15,800 nt of DNA from Temnopleurus reevesii (GCA_036244855.1 BQKZ01007104.1:7796-23595); one strand, 5' to 3'; numbered from the stretch's first letter, positions 1 to 9,250 are shown. The notes: a model not told the origin generated them from the letters alone. Numbers and translations: made by a program.

Positions 1-135
1 GTGTAAATACAAACTTTGAAAATTCATAACTTTTGAATGGATTAGCCGATTTTGCTCAAATTTTCACAGTTTGTTCATCTTATTTTTCTTCATTTAATGA
101 TAGCAATTTAATGTCTGAGTGTAGTTCCCCTTTAA
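1..135 (+). mobile_element. Right arm of a TTAA-flanked fold-back MITE (truncated by window start)
   Basis: This segment matches the outer right arm of the complete fold-back element at 9903-10462 in order: the AAAATTCATAACTTTTG block, TTTTGCTCAAATTTTCACAG, then the terminus GTTCCCC directly followed by TTTAA (TTAA at 132-135). The same terminal arrangement recurs at 10455-10466 and, degenerate, at 14586-14596. The left part of the element lies outside the window. Family name unknown; the TTAA target preference recalls piggyBac-type elements, but no transposase is visible. Confidence 0.7.
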
Positions 136-353
136 TGCCACTGAACCCAAACGCCCTAGACACTACGAAAATCCTCACATTTCAACTCAGTATTTCTTTA
201 TTACTTATATTTCTTTTGTTGACTATATATGGTCACAAACAGTCTTTGAATTGTTGCAAGTCCCATGCGCTTGTTTGGAGAGGATATTATTCCATTAAAA
301 AAAACATTAATTCAATTATCGGGAAATGTCATTTGCGATCATATGTTCACATT

Positions 354-401
354 GATATGATGATGATGATGATAATAATAATGATAATAATACTACTACT
401 A

Positions 402-478
<77 letters not shown>

Positions 479-520
479 GTAATAATGATGATAACAGTAA
501 TTATAATAATAATAATAATG
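354..520. repeat. Compound trinucleotide microsatellite
   Basis: A run of ATG, then ATA, then a long ACT/CTA tract (about 396-444), then AAT/ATA units with occasional AGT or ATG interruptions. It switches motif at least three times. Apparent open frames through it encode only poly-Tyr, poly-Ser or poly-Ile and are not genes. Confidence 0.9.
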
Positions 521-818
521 GTATGCAACATTTACAGTGCGATTTATACGGAATCAGTTTTCAAATCGCAAGAAGAAAACAGAAGTAGATAGAGTATAAA
601 GATCATATGAACCATAAATTTTCATGGTATAATGCCTTTCAAAAGGATAGAGTCAAGGGCCATTGAACATCTTTTGAAATTGTGCAGCAGTTTAAAAAAT
701 ATGCCTTTTCTCTAAATTCTCCCGACTGTAAAATACGTGCACATGTTCATTCACTCGATCAATTGGGGATTTTTCTTTTAAATCCCAGGAAACTCCCCTT
801 TCCTTGTACTTAACGTTA
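521..818. other. Unannotated AT-rich sequence
   Basis: I see no coding frame, RNA gene or recognisable repeat in this stretch. Confidence 0.5.
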
Positions 819-969
819 GGGACCTTTAGCAAAGAAGACGGGAGGGCCGATTACAACGTTAGCTCTAAGGTCCATTCGAGAAGTAGCGTTGTGTTGGTGC
901 ACCCTTCTGGAACGGACCTTAGAGCTAACGTTGTGATCGGCCCTCCCGTCTTCTTTGCTAAAGGTCCCT
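819..969. mobile_element. Hairpin (fold-back) MITE with about 55-bp near-perfect arms
   Basis: Left arm 819-873 and right arm 914-969 are reverse complements with one mismatch and one single-base indel, separated by a 40-nt loop. The ends read GGGACCTTTAGCAAAGAAG on the left and its complement on the right. No convincing target duplication is visible; a short TA or GTT-like flank is possible. A small internal frame crosses both arms and is a by-product of the palindrome. As RNA this would be a very stable hairpin, but the arm length and perfection fit a recent MITE better than a microRNA precursor. Confidence 0.75.
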
Positions 970-1158
970 GTTGTCTCAAGAACGTAACCAAATCGAGTAA
1001 GTAAGATGCATAATCATTAGTCATAACTTATCTATCAAATTTTCTTTTTTCTAACCCCTCCTACGTTGCATGACTATTCTGAAGGTGGGGATTGCATTGC
1101 CCACCACGCCATTGCAAATAATGGTAAGTACGCTCTATCTATTGTGTACTCCTTGACC

Positions 1159-1291
1159 GTATGCCCCGGTCACATAGGACCCCGGAAGCAACACGAGTCA
1201 ACACGACTCTTTGTTAATTCACAACTGCCTCAGAACAAAGAGTCTTGTTGAATCGTGTTGCTTCCGAGGCCCTATATGGCCAGGGCGTTAC
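1159..1291. mobile_element. Hairpin (fold-back) element with about 57-bp imperfect arms
   Basis: Left arm 1159-1215 pairs with right arm 1234-1291 around an 18-nt loop. The paired core includes CGGAAGCAACACGA and ACTCTTTGTT, with several mismatches towards the outer ends. The sequence is unrelated to the hairpin at 819-969, so two different fold-back elements lie within 500 bp. Confidence 0.7.
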
Positions 1292-1486
1292 ACACGAAAT
1301 AGCATGCACATCCCCTTAAGGTGTGGGGTTGTGCAAAAATGCAAACAAAAGGTTTAAACTGAATTTAGTGCATCACCCCATGATGATGATGTACAGATTG
1401 CACAATATTATTGTTTAATTTTTTGTTGAAAAGTCTGTTGAAATTAATGATTACTCTTTTGGAGATTTATATTTTTATGTAGGAGA

Positions 1487-1530
1487 GGGGGGAGGGGAAG
1501 CAAATTAAGTCAAGGGGTAACCCCCTCCCC
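1487..1530. repeat. G-rich/C-rich hairpin
   Basis: GGGGAGGGG at 1489-1497 is complementary to CCCCTCCCC at 1522-1530, and GGGGTAACCCC lies in the loop region. It could form a cruciform or a G-rich secondary structure. No transcription unit is attached to it. Confidence 0.45.
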
Positions 1531-1622
1531 TCAAGGAGGTAGCTCTTTGGCCTATATTTGTTATCAAGTTGTAGATCCAGCATTTTAATACACTATTCAT
1601 AAGGTTATTTTTTAGAAGTACA

Positions 1623-1724
1623 TGTAGTCATAAATTAGACCAATTTCAAGAATTTGAATATCTTGGGCCGATTATAGATTCTTGCTTATTTTGGAATATT
1701 CATATTTATTCACTTTGTATATAG
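1623..1724 (+). pseudogene. Non-LTR retrotransposon reverse-transcriptase remnant
   Basis: The frame starting at 1638 reads DQFQEFEYLGPIIDSCLFWN, then IHIY and a stop at 1722. The pattern F-x-YLG-x-I-I-D-S followed by W-N-x-H-I is typical of the region downstream of the catalytic palm of non-LTR reverse transcriptases. After the stop another short frame continues with VKKLDNDNLIAHFGKF to about 1815. No palm motif (FADD type) is present, so this is a decayed fragment. It may or may not belong to the same family as the LINE at 5872-7021. Confidence 0.45.
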
Positions 1725-1815
1725 TGACTTGTCAAGAAGCTTGATAATGACAACTTGATTGCTCATTTCGGTAAATTCATTGAGTGCATAATAAATAAAC
1801 GAGGGGAGTTCTAAA

Positions 1816-3216
1816 ATGCAAAATGAAATTATTATGTATGTTGATGCTAAACCTTTATGTTAGTTAACCTATAAATATTGTTTCATCAATATTACTTTCC
1901 AGATGTTCGAACAAATCGTCTTTATTGTTCGGGGGTCTTTATATACAACACATACAAACCATGATCAGATGATTGCGATTGTTTAAATTTGACCTCTATC
2001 CATAACACCTCTAAGCATTCCTTTTGAAGATCAATTCTCCTGTTATATGAACTTGTGTTTTAATGTAACATCCGACTCCTCCACCGCTGGCATTACGATC
2101 CTTTCTTTCAAAAATATATCCATCTATGTCTTATACTTGATGGTACCATCAAGCCAAGTTTCTGACATCGAAAAAAAACATCAACTGTATTTGTATATAG
2201 ATAGTGATCAGATTTTCGGAGACTTCTAACATTCAGATGAGATATTACAAAACCTTTACCAAACTTTTCGACTACTGGTTATTATTATGAATATTAATTA
2301 ATTTATGGCGAGATGAAATTAGGTTCCTAGGTTTATTCTGAATGACCTCTGAGTTGAATGGCAGTTCGCTAAAAATACATTTATTGTATGAAGTCTATAC
2401 GTTTGCGTTTGTTTAGAATATGCATGGGTTCATAATGATTCCTTGCTTAGAAGATTATTATGTATTTTGTTGTCAAATATTTATTTAATCCCACATATAA
2501 TTGTTTCATCATTGTAAATAAATCACTCATATTTTCTTTATTTTGTATAATTTGTTTGACATAACACAATGTGTATGAAAAAAATGTAATCAGAACAAAA
2601 CGTTGGCTGTACATCAATGACGTTCAAATGAAAAAATTCCAAATTCCAAATTCCAAGAATCATTAAATTTATAAGATGTATCCGCTATCTCTTGCCAAAA
2701 AGAATATTACTGCTTCCATTTATAATGATGCTCTATTTTTTGTTTACCGCGCATGTAATGTTATCTGGGGGCCGAGTGCAATACGTAACAAAATCGATTT
2801 GCTGGGCTTATACATATACTGAATGCCGATTTTTTTATTTTTTATTTTTTTTTATTTTTTGTATTACCCCACATGTCTATGCTCTCTCATCTTTCTTGGC
2901 AATCTGCCCAACAGAGAACCTGCCTAGACTCATGCCCACTTATTTACAGGATGTTGTTATTTGCTGTTCATTCCCCTCTTTTTCTGGAGATGCTCAGAAC
3001 AGATCATTTTGAACGATCTTCACATTACCATCATGGTTCATCGACTTGGAATTCTCTGTCACCATGGTCACTCGAATTACATTCAATAACATCCCTTTTA
3101 AGTTGTAAACATATATACAAAGTTTTATCATTGCTAAGAAATGTAATCGGTGCCCGGGAATTTCCATTGACAGTTGTACCATTCTTGTTTTGTTTTAAAT
3201 GTCCTTTTCAATTGTT
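1816..3216. other. AT-rich region without supportable genes
   Basis: Short open frames occur (for example 2047-2229, 2692-3012 and 2873-3220), but they overlap one another, are hydrophobic or low in complexity, and show no domain motif or splice context. A T-rich tract lies at about 2829-2860. The stretch probably consists of decayed repeats that I do not recognise. Confidence 0.5.
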
Positions 3217-3443
3217 TTAATCGGTAACTCCACGCCAAAATAATTTGGTTCTATAAAAAGCGCAAAACTCAGACGAACAAATAAAGAAAAAGTTTGAGCG
3301 AAATAGGACAATGAATAAAAAAGTTGTTAATTTTCGAAGGACGTTAAAAGATAATGAAAATAGTTACATTTGTAGCAAATTGGCAATTTTTAATCACGTG
3401 ACATGAAATGGTGATGACGTAGGTTCGTCACTTCCTTCAATTG

Positions 3444-4926
3444 GCTTAATTGTATAAAGCATTGCTTTTTAATCTTTCATATGTTCTATGTTTTAATCTT
3501 TATACAGCAAGTCCCTATTTTGTTGATGAATGGTATATTCAACGATTATGATCAAGGAATTTATAGCTTCAAAATAAGTTTTGTATATGAAATATGAAAT
3601 GATAGATGACTTAATAAATATGATTTTAATAAACAATCAATAGTAAAAAGATTTATTCATATAATGAATTGCTCTAATCAAGAGACTGTAAATATTTCCA
3701 ACACTATATACTATATACTATATACTATACTATACTTCAATGACATATCTAGTTCTAACGGTTTCTTTTAAAAATGTTGTTAATCGATTGCATACATATG
3801 AAAAAGGATATTTTAATAAGTGTCTTCTTTTAAATCTTATAGTTTTGTACAATTTATTATGTTTGTTATTGATTTTTTTTAATTAATATTTTCTTCTTTT
3901 TGTATCTTTTTATCATTGTAAATCCAAAGGGAAAAGTTCTTTATCGGAATTTTCAGTGGTAGCCGTTAGTTTGCTGCCGTGAAAGCGTATTTACAACAAA
4001 ATACATATGAGGCTCGTCGCGACACGCGGTAAAACTCTGCGCAGTAGGGTGACGTCACAATGAGCTGAACAGGAGAATGGAAAGAGCTAGGTTTAGTCCC
4101 CAGGCGTAATGCTAAATAAATCTCAGAACATTACGATAGAAATCAGAATTCTGTAACGGTACACACGCTGCTTCTTTATGTTATTTATAATCATACACAC
4201 AACCGTGTAAACTGTATTCGAATCAACTTTTGTGACACGAGAGTTAAATATCTGAGAAAAAAAGATGAGAAAGAGCTGAGGAGGGGAAATAATTTGAGTG
4301 TTCCAAAATTGAGAATTGTTAGATTTATACCCTCACTCTAAACAGTATTCAGCATGATAAAACGGTAATGATTTTGATACCGTCTTTGTTTCAAGACCTG
4401 CATAGTATTTCCTAATCCCAATTTCCCGCATATTGTCGTTCATGTCATTACTATCATCATTTCCAGTGTTTGTATAGTATCATTATAATTATCGTTGTTA
4501 ATGTATCTTTAGAGCGGAGAGGGCCAGGGAGTTCAGGGAAAAGAATTACAACATATTTTTTTATCTTTCTCAGCATCGAACTGTATCCGTTCTAATAAGC
4601 TCTCCAGCTCTTCATGGACAAATGGAGAGAGAGAGAGAGAGGGAGGGGAGAAAGTGAGAGAGAATGGGATACAGAGGCTTAGATACTTTCCTATGGCAGT
4701 ATGGTCCGAAATTAAGGCTAAAAAAAGGCGGTGATGTCGGTAGTGATTTGAGGTTTCCACAATTAAACATTGTATCTATATAAATCTATTATCTCGTCTT
4801 TATGAACAATATTTTAGAAGTTGTAACCAGGGATATACATTACATTTGATGAATTCATCGAGAAAATGAATATTTTTGCGTCCAAAAGCTTTTAAATATA
4901 GCACGCAAAGTAATACACTTATGACA
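3444..4926. other. Non-coding interior of the TTAA-bounded element
   Basis: It contains a short ACTATAT-type tandem repeat (about 3702-3736), a perfect CRE TGACGTCA (4050-4057) in a locally GC-richer patch (about 3990-4080), and a GA-rich microsatellite (about 4625-4664). The minus-strand frame crossing the GA tract (4533-4760) is low in complexity and not supported as a gene. Confidence 0.45.
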
Positions 4927-5864
4927 GAGAAGTGACGAGCCTACGTCAACAACACGTCATGTCACGTGACCCAAATACATCTACAACTATTTTGGAAATA
5001 TTAAGACATTTTTCAAATATTTATAACTTCCTTATCTATTGTCCAATTTTGCTCACACTTTTTTTGATCTGTTTGTCTGATTTTTGCATTTTCAATCAAA
5101 GCAAGAAATGTTTGGCATGGAGTCCCCTTTATTGTATGTATTTCGTATTTTTAGTTGTATACTCGGTCCCTTGGTACATCAATTTTATTATTGAAAGGGC
5201 TAACATGTATAAAGAAGAGAAGTGACGAACCTACGTCATCAACATGACATGTCACGTGACCCAAATATAACTATTTTGGAAATATTAAGGCATTTTTCAA
5301 ATATTTATAGCTTCCTTATCTATTGTCCAATTTTGCTCAAACTTTTGTCTGATTTTTGCATTTTCAATCAAAGCAAGAAATATTTGACTTAGAGTCCCCC
5401 GTTAAATGTATGTATTTCGTATTTTTTCGTAAAGAAGAGAAGTGACGAACCTACGTCATCAACATGACATGTCACGTGACCCAAATATAACTATTTTGGA
5501 AATATTAAGGCATTTTTCAAATATTTATAGCTTCCTTATCTATTGTCCAATTTTGCTCAAACTTTTGTCTGATTTTTGCATTTTCAATCAAAGCAAGAAA
5601 TATTTGACTTAGAGTCCCCCGTTAAATGTATGTATTTCGTATTTTTTCGTAAAGAAGAGAAGTGACGAACCTACGTCATCAACATGACATGTCACGTGAC
5701 CCAAATATAACTATTTTGGAAATATTAAGGCATTTTTCAAATATTTATAGCTTCCTTATCTATTGTCCAATTTTGCTCAAACTTTTGTCTGATTTTTGCA
5801 TTTTCAATCAAAGCAAGAAATATTTGACTTAGAGTCCCCCGTTAAATGTATGTATTTCGTATTT
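4927..5864 (+). repeat. Tandem array: one diverged 290-bp unit plus exact 220-bp units
   Basis: The motif AGTGACGA(A/G)C recurs at 4931, 5221, 5441 and 5661. The copies at 5211-5430 and 5431-5650 are identical over 220 bp by direct reading, and the third copy is identical until 5864, where it runs into LINE sequence. The first unit is longer because it keeps about 70 bp (5150-5216) that resemble the LINE segment at 5868-5936. Each unit therefore consists of the transposon right arm, its terminus and a little flanking LINE sequence. The exactness implies recent duplication or an assembly artefact. It is not a CRISPR array: there are no short repeats with unique spacers. Confidence 0.85.
4961..5700. 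promoter_or_regulatory. Four regularly spaced CLEAR-type E-boxes
   Basis: The palindrome GTCACGTGAC occurs at 4961-4970, 5251-5260, 5471-5480 and 5691-5700, once per tandem unit. A half-site-like TACGTCA lies about 19 nt upstream of each. The inverted arm carries TCACGTGAC at 3394-3402. GTCACGTGAC is the known optimal binding palindrome for MiT/TFE and USF-type bHLH-zip factors. The sites are certain; any regulatory use is inference. Confidence 0.5.
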
Positions 5865-5871
5865 TAGTTGT

Positions 5872-6656
5872 ATACATGGTCCCTTGATAGATCAATTTTA
5901 TTATTGAAAGGGCTAACGTTATCCTGTATAAAGAATATCTTGATAAATTCAGATAGGAGGAAGTTCAATTTTTTGATTAAGAACATTCCAAATGAATGGT
6001 TGGAAAATTGTGATACTGACATTGTTGGTGTACATGATACAGTGGTTTTGAAATTGCTGAGCTTAAAAAAGGTTCCCAAGAATGTTTATTGCTTATTACT
6101 TGGTATTTTTTGTCCTGACAAGAGATATGTTTTTTGGCAAAACAACCTTCCATTACCTCCTAACATTAATTGGGATAAGATCCATAATTCAAATTTTCTC
6201 TGTACAATTGAATCTAAACTACGGTCGTTTTATTTTAAAATTTTCCACAATGCAATTGCCTTAAATAGTTTTCTTTTTAAGATCAAACGAAAAGATTCTC
6301 CTAATTGTGCTTTTTGTAATGAACAAGAAGAAACAATGGTACACCTGTTTTGTGACTGTGATAAAGTAATTCCTATTTGGCAAGATCTTCTCACATTGAT
6401 TAATCAAAGATGTAATCGCAACATCAATATCTCTAATTTTGAAAAACTTTTTGGTATTTACAATGATAAATTTCTAACCTTTCTATTCTTGTTGCTGAAA
6501 TACCATATCTACTGTTGTAAATTTAATGGTAATCTTCCAAATTTTGTTTATTTCAAATCCTTTGTGAAAAAATGTAAGGATACAGAATTCTATTTAGCCA
6601 AGAAACGTAACAAACTTAACATTCACTTCCAAAAGTGGTGTTTTGACATTCCTTAG
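5872..6656 (+). pseudogene. C-terminal end of LINE ORF2 (zf-RVT knuckle), 5'-truncated
   Basis: An open frame of about 260 codons ends at TAG 6654-6656. Counting from the TTG at 5868, residues 120-139 hold an aromatic/basic block (FYFKIFHNAIALNSFLFKI). This leads into SPNCAFC, EETMVHLF, CDC and IWQDL: cysteines 147 and 150, histidine 159, cysteine 164 and tryptophan 171. C-x2-C-x8-H-x4-C with a following W is the zinc-binding module at the C-terminus of non-LTR retrotransposon ORF2 (zf-RVT), seen for example in L1/Tx1-like elements. The catalytic reverse-transcriptase and endonuclease domains are absent, so the copy is 5'-truncated and dead, although this frame is intact. There is no native start codon; the preceding codon is TAG, and homology probably begins near 5872, right after the TTAA-element terminus. 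Confidence 0.8.
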
Positions 6657-7021
6657 ATATTTTGTTACCCCCTGTACTGACAATGTTTTTCCATTGCCCT
6701 GTAAATGATGTGTTTGAACTACTGTATTTACGTACATGTTACACGTACACTGTACTTTGTTAGCTGCCTGTAAGCTACGTAGGTGCCCTTCTCGATCAGA
6801 GCCAATATGACCTTTTGACCTTTGATGTTTTTATTCACTTCTAATACAATTTCGGTAGTATTGGCTCTGCTCGTTCGTTACTCTGCCTTTCATTTTTGTT
6901 GATTTTTGCATTTTCAATCAAAGCAAGAAATTTAAATTTATTTTAATCTTGTTAATCATTTGCAAATATTGTGATTTGTGTCAATTTTTCAATAAAAACT
7001 ATAAATATAAAATTAAAAAAA
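6657..7021 (+). mobile_element. LINE 3' UTR with polyadenylation signal
   Basis: This follows the ORF2 stop directly and ends in an A-rich tail (about 7003-7021) after AATAAA at 6991-6996, the expected 3' end of a non-LTR retrotransposon. It contains an inverted repeat (6793-6812 with 6854-6873, core AGAGCCAATA) that could be a stem for reverse-transcriptase recognition. It also holds a 30-bp block (6901-6930) identical to part of every tandem unit upstream. Confidence 0.65.
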
Positions 7022-7190
7022 GATCTGGATAAATATATTCATAGGTACCTGATATGAATATATTCCTTGAGGAAGCATAAATGCGCTTGATAGCTGTACT
7101 GCTAAATCCAAGGTAATAATGTTGCAATTGTAGAGCTCTTATAGAGAAATATATGCGCTATATAAAAGCCGTTCATTATCATCATTAATG
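7022..7190 (+). repeat. 3' part of a SINE-like repeat with AGCGCTATATAAA-type tail
   Basis: The segment ends ATGCGCTATATAAAAGCCG (about 7153-7171) and then passes into AT-rich microsatellite. The same tail signature, in the opposite orientation (TTTATATAGCGCTT), ends the tRNA-headed SINE at 10645-10922. The tRNA-like head is missing here, so it is a truncated copy or a related family. Confidence 0.4.
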
Positions 7191-7345
7191 ATAATGATAA
7201 TAATAATAATGTTAAATGTAATAATAATACTAATATTAATAATAATAATAATAATGATAATAATAATAATAATAATAATATACTAATAATAACAATAACA
7301 ATAATAATGATAATAATAATAATAATAATTATTATAATTATAATT
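7185..7345. repeat. AAT/ATG-type trinucleotide microsatellite
   Basis: Imperfect AATAATAAT tract interrupted by ATG, ATT and ACA units. It directly follows the SINE-like tail, from which it probably grew. Confidence 0.85.
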
Positions 7346-7661
7346 ATGCTAATAATAGAATAAATGTAATGATAAAAACTAATGATAAAAGTGAAAAACT
7401 AGAACTTCAATTATTTTGAATTAACATTTGCCCCCAAAGTACATGCAACAATTTTAGCTGGTAAATTTCGGGAAGTTATAGGGCATCAATAGATTTGCAG
7501 AATGAATAGCTACTGGACTTCTTTTATAATTGTGCATCGAGCAAATCTTTGATAGCGTCTGTGTAATTTTTTGTAAAATTCCCTGTTTCTCCTAACGGGT
7601 ATATTGCATCATTCTGATATTCACCCAATCAAAATAATAAAACCATGGGGAATTCCCCCTC
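7346..7661. other. AT-rich spacer, nothing recognised
   Basis: No open frame with coding character, no RNA gene and no clear repeat was seen. It may include the body of the SINE whose tRNA-like head lies at 7662-7727 on the minus strand. Confidence 0.4.
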
Positions 7662-7727
7662 GACATTTTCGATGAACCTTGCCACCCCATGCAGAGGAAC
7701 GCTACCAATTAAGCTATGGTGGCGCTG
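7662..7727 (-). repeat. tRNA-like SINE head or tRNA pseudogene
   Basis: Read on the minus strand from 7727, the sequence starts GCGCCACCATAGC and contains TAGCTTAATTGGTAG, a very good polymerase III A box and D-loop. About 35 nt further it contains AGGTTCATCG, a degraded B box (consensus GGTTCGANTCC). Stem pairing is incomplete, so a functional tRNA is unlikely. A tRNA-derived SINE head is the more economical reading. Confidence 0.5.
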
Positions 7728-8328
7728 ACGTGCAGTCTACAACAGCCACTGCGTGTTGTGTATTTTGCGACCAGTTTATGAAATTTTCGTGATCGGATAT
7801 AAGACAAAATCTTTGAAGCGAAGTTCGCGAACCAGAAGACACGAATTTTCCTTTCCCGGACCTAAGGGATACAAAGTTTTGCGTCCAATCGGTAAGAATA
7901 AGGAAAGGGCCATTATGGAAGACTGAAATGGGATATTCGCCGTTTGATGTATTGTATGATATATTGTTATATTTTAATGAATTCATGAAAATAAAAGCAA
8001 ACAAACATACAAGGGATGCAGAGTTTTGCATAGAACCCTTTCCTGAAATACCAATTTGAATAATGTTGGAAAAGGTCATTGACTTTTGACCTTGAATGAA
8101 AAAAAAAAAGTTCCCCAACCCCCACCCATCCTTCCTTTTTTACCCATACCGTTGAAATTAGCTTCTTTTGAATTTTGTTCACCGTCAAAAGTAATATTGG
8201 GATACTATACAGAGATATGAAATTCGCTTCCTGTCGGAGCACAGAGTAACGGTTCTTGATATCGCATCCTGGGTCACGAACTTTACAGCCCAAATAACTT
8301 TTTTAGCGTGTTTGCAAGATTTACTACC
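7728..8328. other. No supported gene
   Basis: A minus-strand frame of 134 codons (7714-8118) and an overlapping one of 108 codons (7967-8293) are open here. They contain poly-Phe, show no domain pattern, and the first begins within an A-rich tract. I regard both as chance. Confidence 0.5.
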
Positions 8329-8330
8329 TA

Positions 8331-9250
8331 CACACTAAGAAATTAGGATACAACTCTGCACCCCTAGGGGTACAATCCCATGTAACACCGGGTGAACCCT
8401 ATGGGGTACAAGTTTGAACCATAAATGTGAGGTGCAATTTTGTACCCCAACCAAGGGTACAAGTTTGTACCCTATTGGAACACATTTGTACCCCAGGGAT
8501 GCAAAATTGTACCATCAGGGTACAAAATGAGATCTTTAGCGTTTGGCAAAAAAGGGAAAGGAAAGGATGTAGTTTAGAAGCGTGTATCATTCAATTCCGA
8601 GTATTTTACGCCAGAAGAAGAAGAGAGAAAGAGGGTCGCCATCTTAACGTTTCCATGCACCCGAAAGACGGTATGCGACCTGGTTTCGAACCCACAGGCA
8701 GGAACGCGAACCCAAAAGACTGTCCCGAACAGATGGATTTCAGCCGCACGCCACTGCGCCTCAGTCAACATCGACCCTCAATATTGACCCTCAATACCGA
8801 CCCTCTTTGTTCGTGAAATAGTGCCACCTGATTGGTCAGCCACTGTCACCTCGCTCGCTCGCCATTGGTTAAGACGTGTTCCTTTTCTAGTCTGCTATTT
8901 ATAAACTTTATTCAAAACATCGATGTATTAATGTTTTTTTTTCTTCCGAATCTTGTAAGGATGAACGGAATAAAAAACATAGTAATAAATTAAATTTATT
9001 ACGTATGAAATAGAATTCCTAAAGGTAAAATAAGAACAAAATCAGCATTCATTTCCGATCACGTATAGAGAGTGAGGTCTGCATTCTGCACTAGTTTCAA
9101 ATCGGGAGGGTTCAACGTTGTACCCTTCGTACCAGCTTTCATCGCATGGGATTAATTTTGAACCTCATAGGGTATAATGAGGATGCCGGGGTTCAAATTA
9201 GTGACTTTGCGTGATTTTGAACCCTAACTGTACCCTAATTTCTTAGTGTG
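8331..9250. mobile_element. 920-bp non-autonomous DNA transposon with TA flanks and subterminal repeats
   Basis: The left end CACACTAAGAAATTAGGATA and the right end (complement CACACTAAGAAATTAGGGTA) form a TIR of about 22 bp with one mismatch. TA dinucleotides flank both sides (8329-8330 and 9251-9252). Inside each end are clustered copies of a motif of the type GGGTACAAnTTGTACCC, some with GGGTTCAA: at least six on the left (8355-8525) and at least four on the right (9105-9235). Dense subterminal repeats normally bind transposase. A boundary inside the CACAC, giving a CACTA-type end, is possible. There is no transposase frame; the centre holds a tRNA-like sequence. Confidence 0.75.
8680..8768 (-). 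repeat. tRNA-like (SINE head) sequence inside the 920-bp transposon
   Basis: On the minus strand, GAGGCGCAGTGGCGTGCGG (A-box region) is followed about 60 nt later by GTGGGTTCGAAACC, a near-perfect B box and T-arm. The spacing is longer than in a normal tRNA. It reads as a SINE head nested in the transposon and is locally GC-richer than its surroundings. Confidence 0.45.

Larger units (their letters stand above)
3217..5845. mobile_element. Long TTAA-bounded element with about 220-bp inverted termini; right arm tandemly amplified
   Basis: A TTAA at 3217-3220 is followed by an arm (to about 3440) whose reverse complement is recognisably homologous to the repeat units beginning at about 4927. 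Shared blocks are GTGACGAACCTACGTCATCA, TCACGTGAC, AACTATTTT, GCTCAAACTTTT and the terminus GGAGT(T/C). The outermost right unit ends AGAGTCCCCCG immediately before TTAA at 5842-5845. The termini resemble those of the smaller fold-backs at 1-135, 9903-10462 and 14074-14594, so this looks like a larger relative. No transposase frame is visible in the 1.5-kb interior. Two independent insertions in opposite orientation would be an alternative explanation. Confidence 0.55.

Noticed and set aside
33..446. 137-codon + strand frame across the window start
   Set aside because: It runs from a MITE arm into a microsatellite and ends in poly-Tyr; no coding character.
819..969. Hairpin as a microRNA precursor
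   Set aside because: Stem of about 55 bp with almost no bulges is too long and perfect; a recent MITE is simpler.
2692..3220. Two overlapping + strand frames of 106 and 115 codons
   Set aside because: They compete in different frames, one includes a T-rich Phe/Tyr tract, and neither shows a domain or exon boundary.
4927..5864. Array as a possible CRISPR locus
   Set aside because: Units are 220-290 bp, wholly repeated, with no unique spacers, and the context is animal DNA.
7662..7727. Functional tRNA gene
   Set aside because: A box is good but the B box is degraded and the stems do not close well.
7714..8293. Overlapping minus-strand frames of 134 and 108 codons
   Set aside because: Poly-Phe start from an A-rich tract, no motif, no promoter or splice context; consistent with chance.
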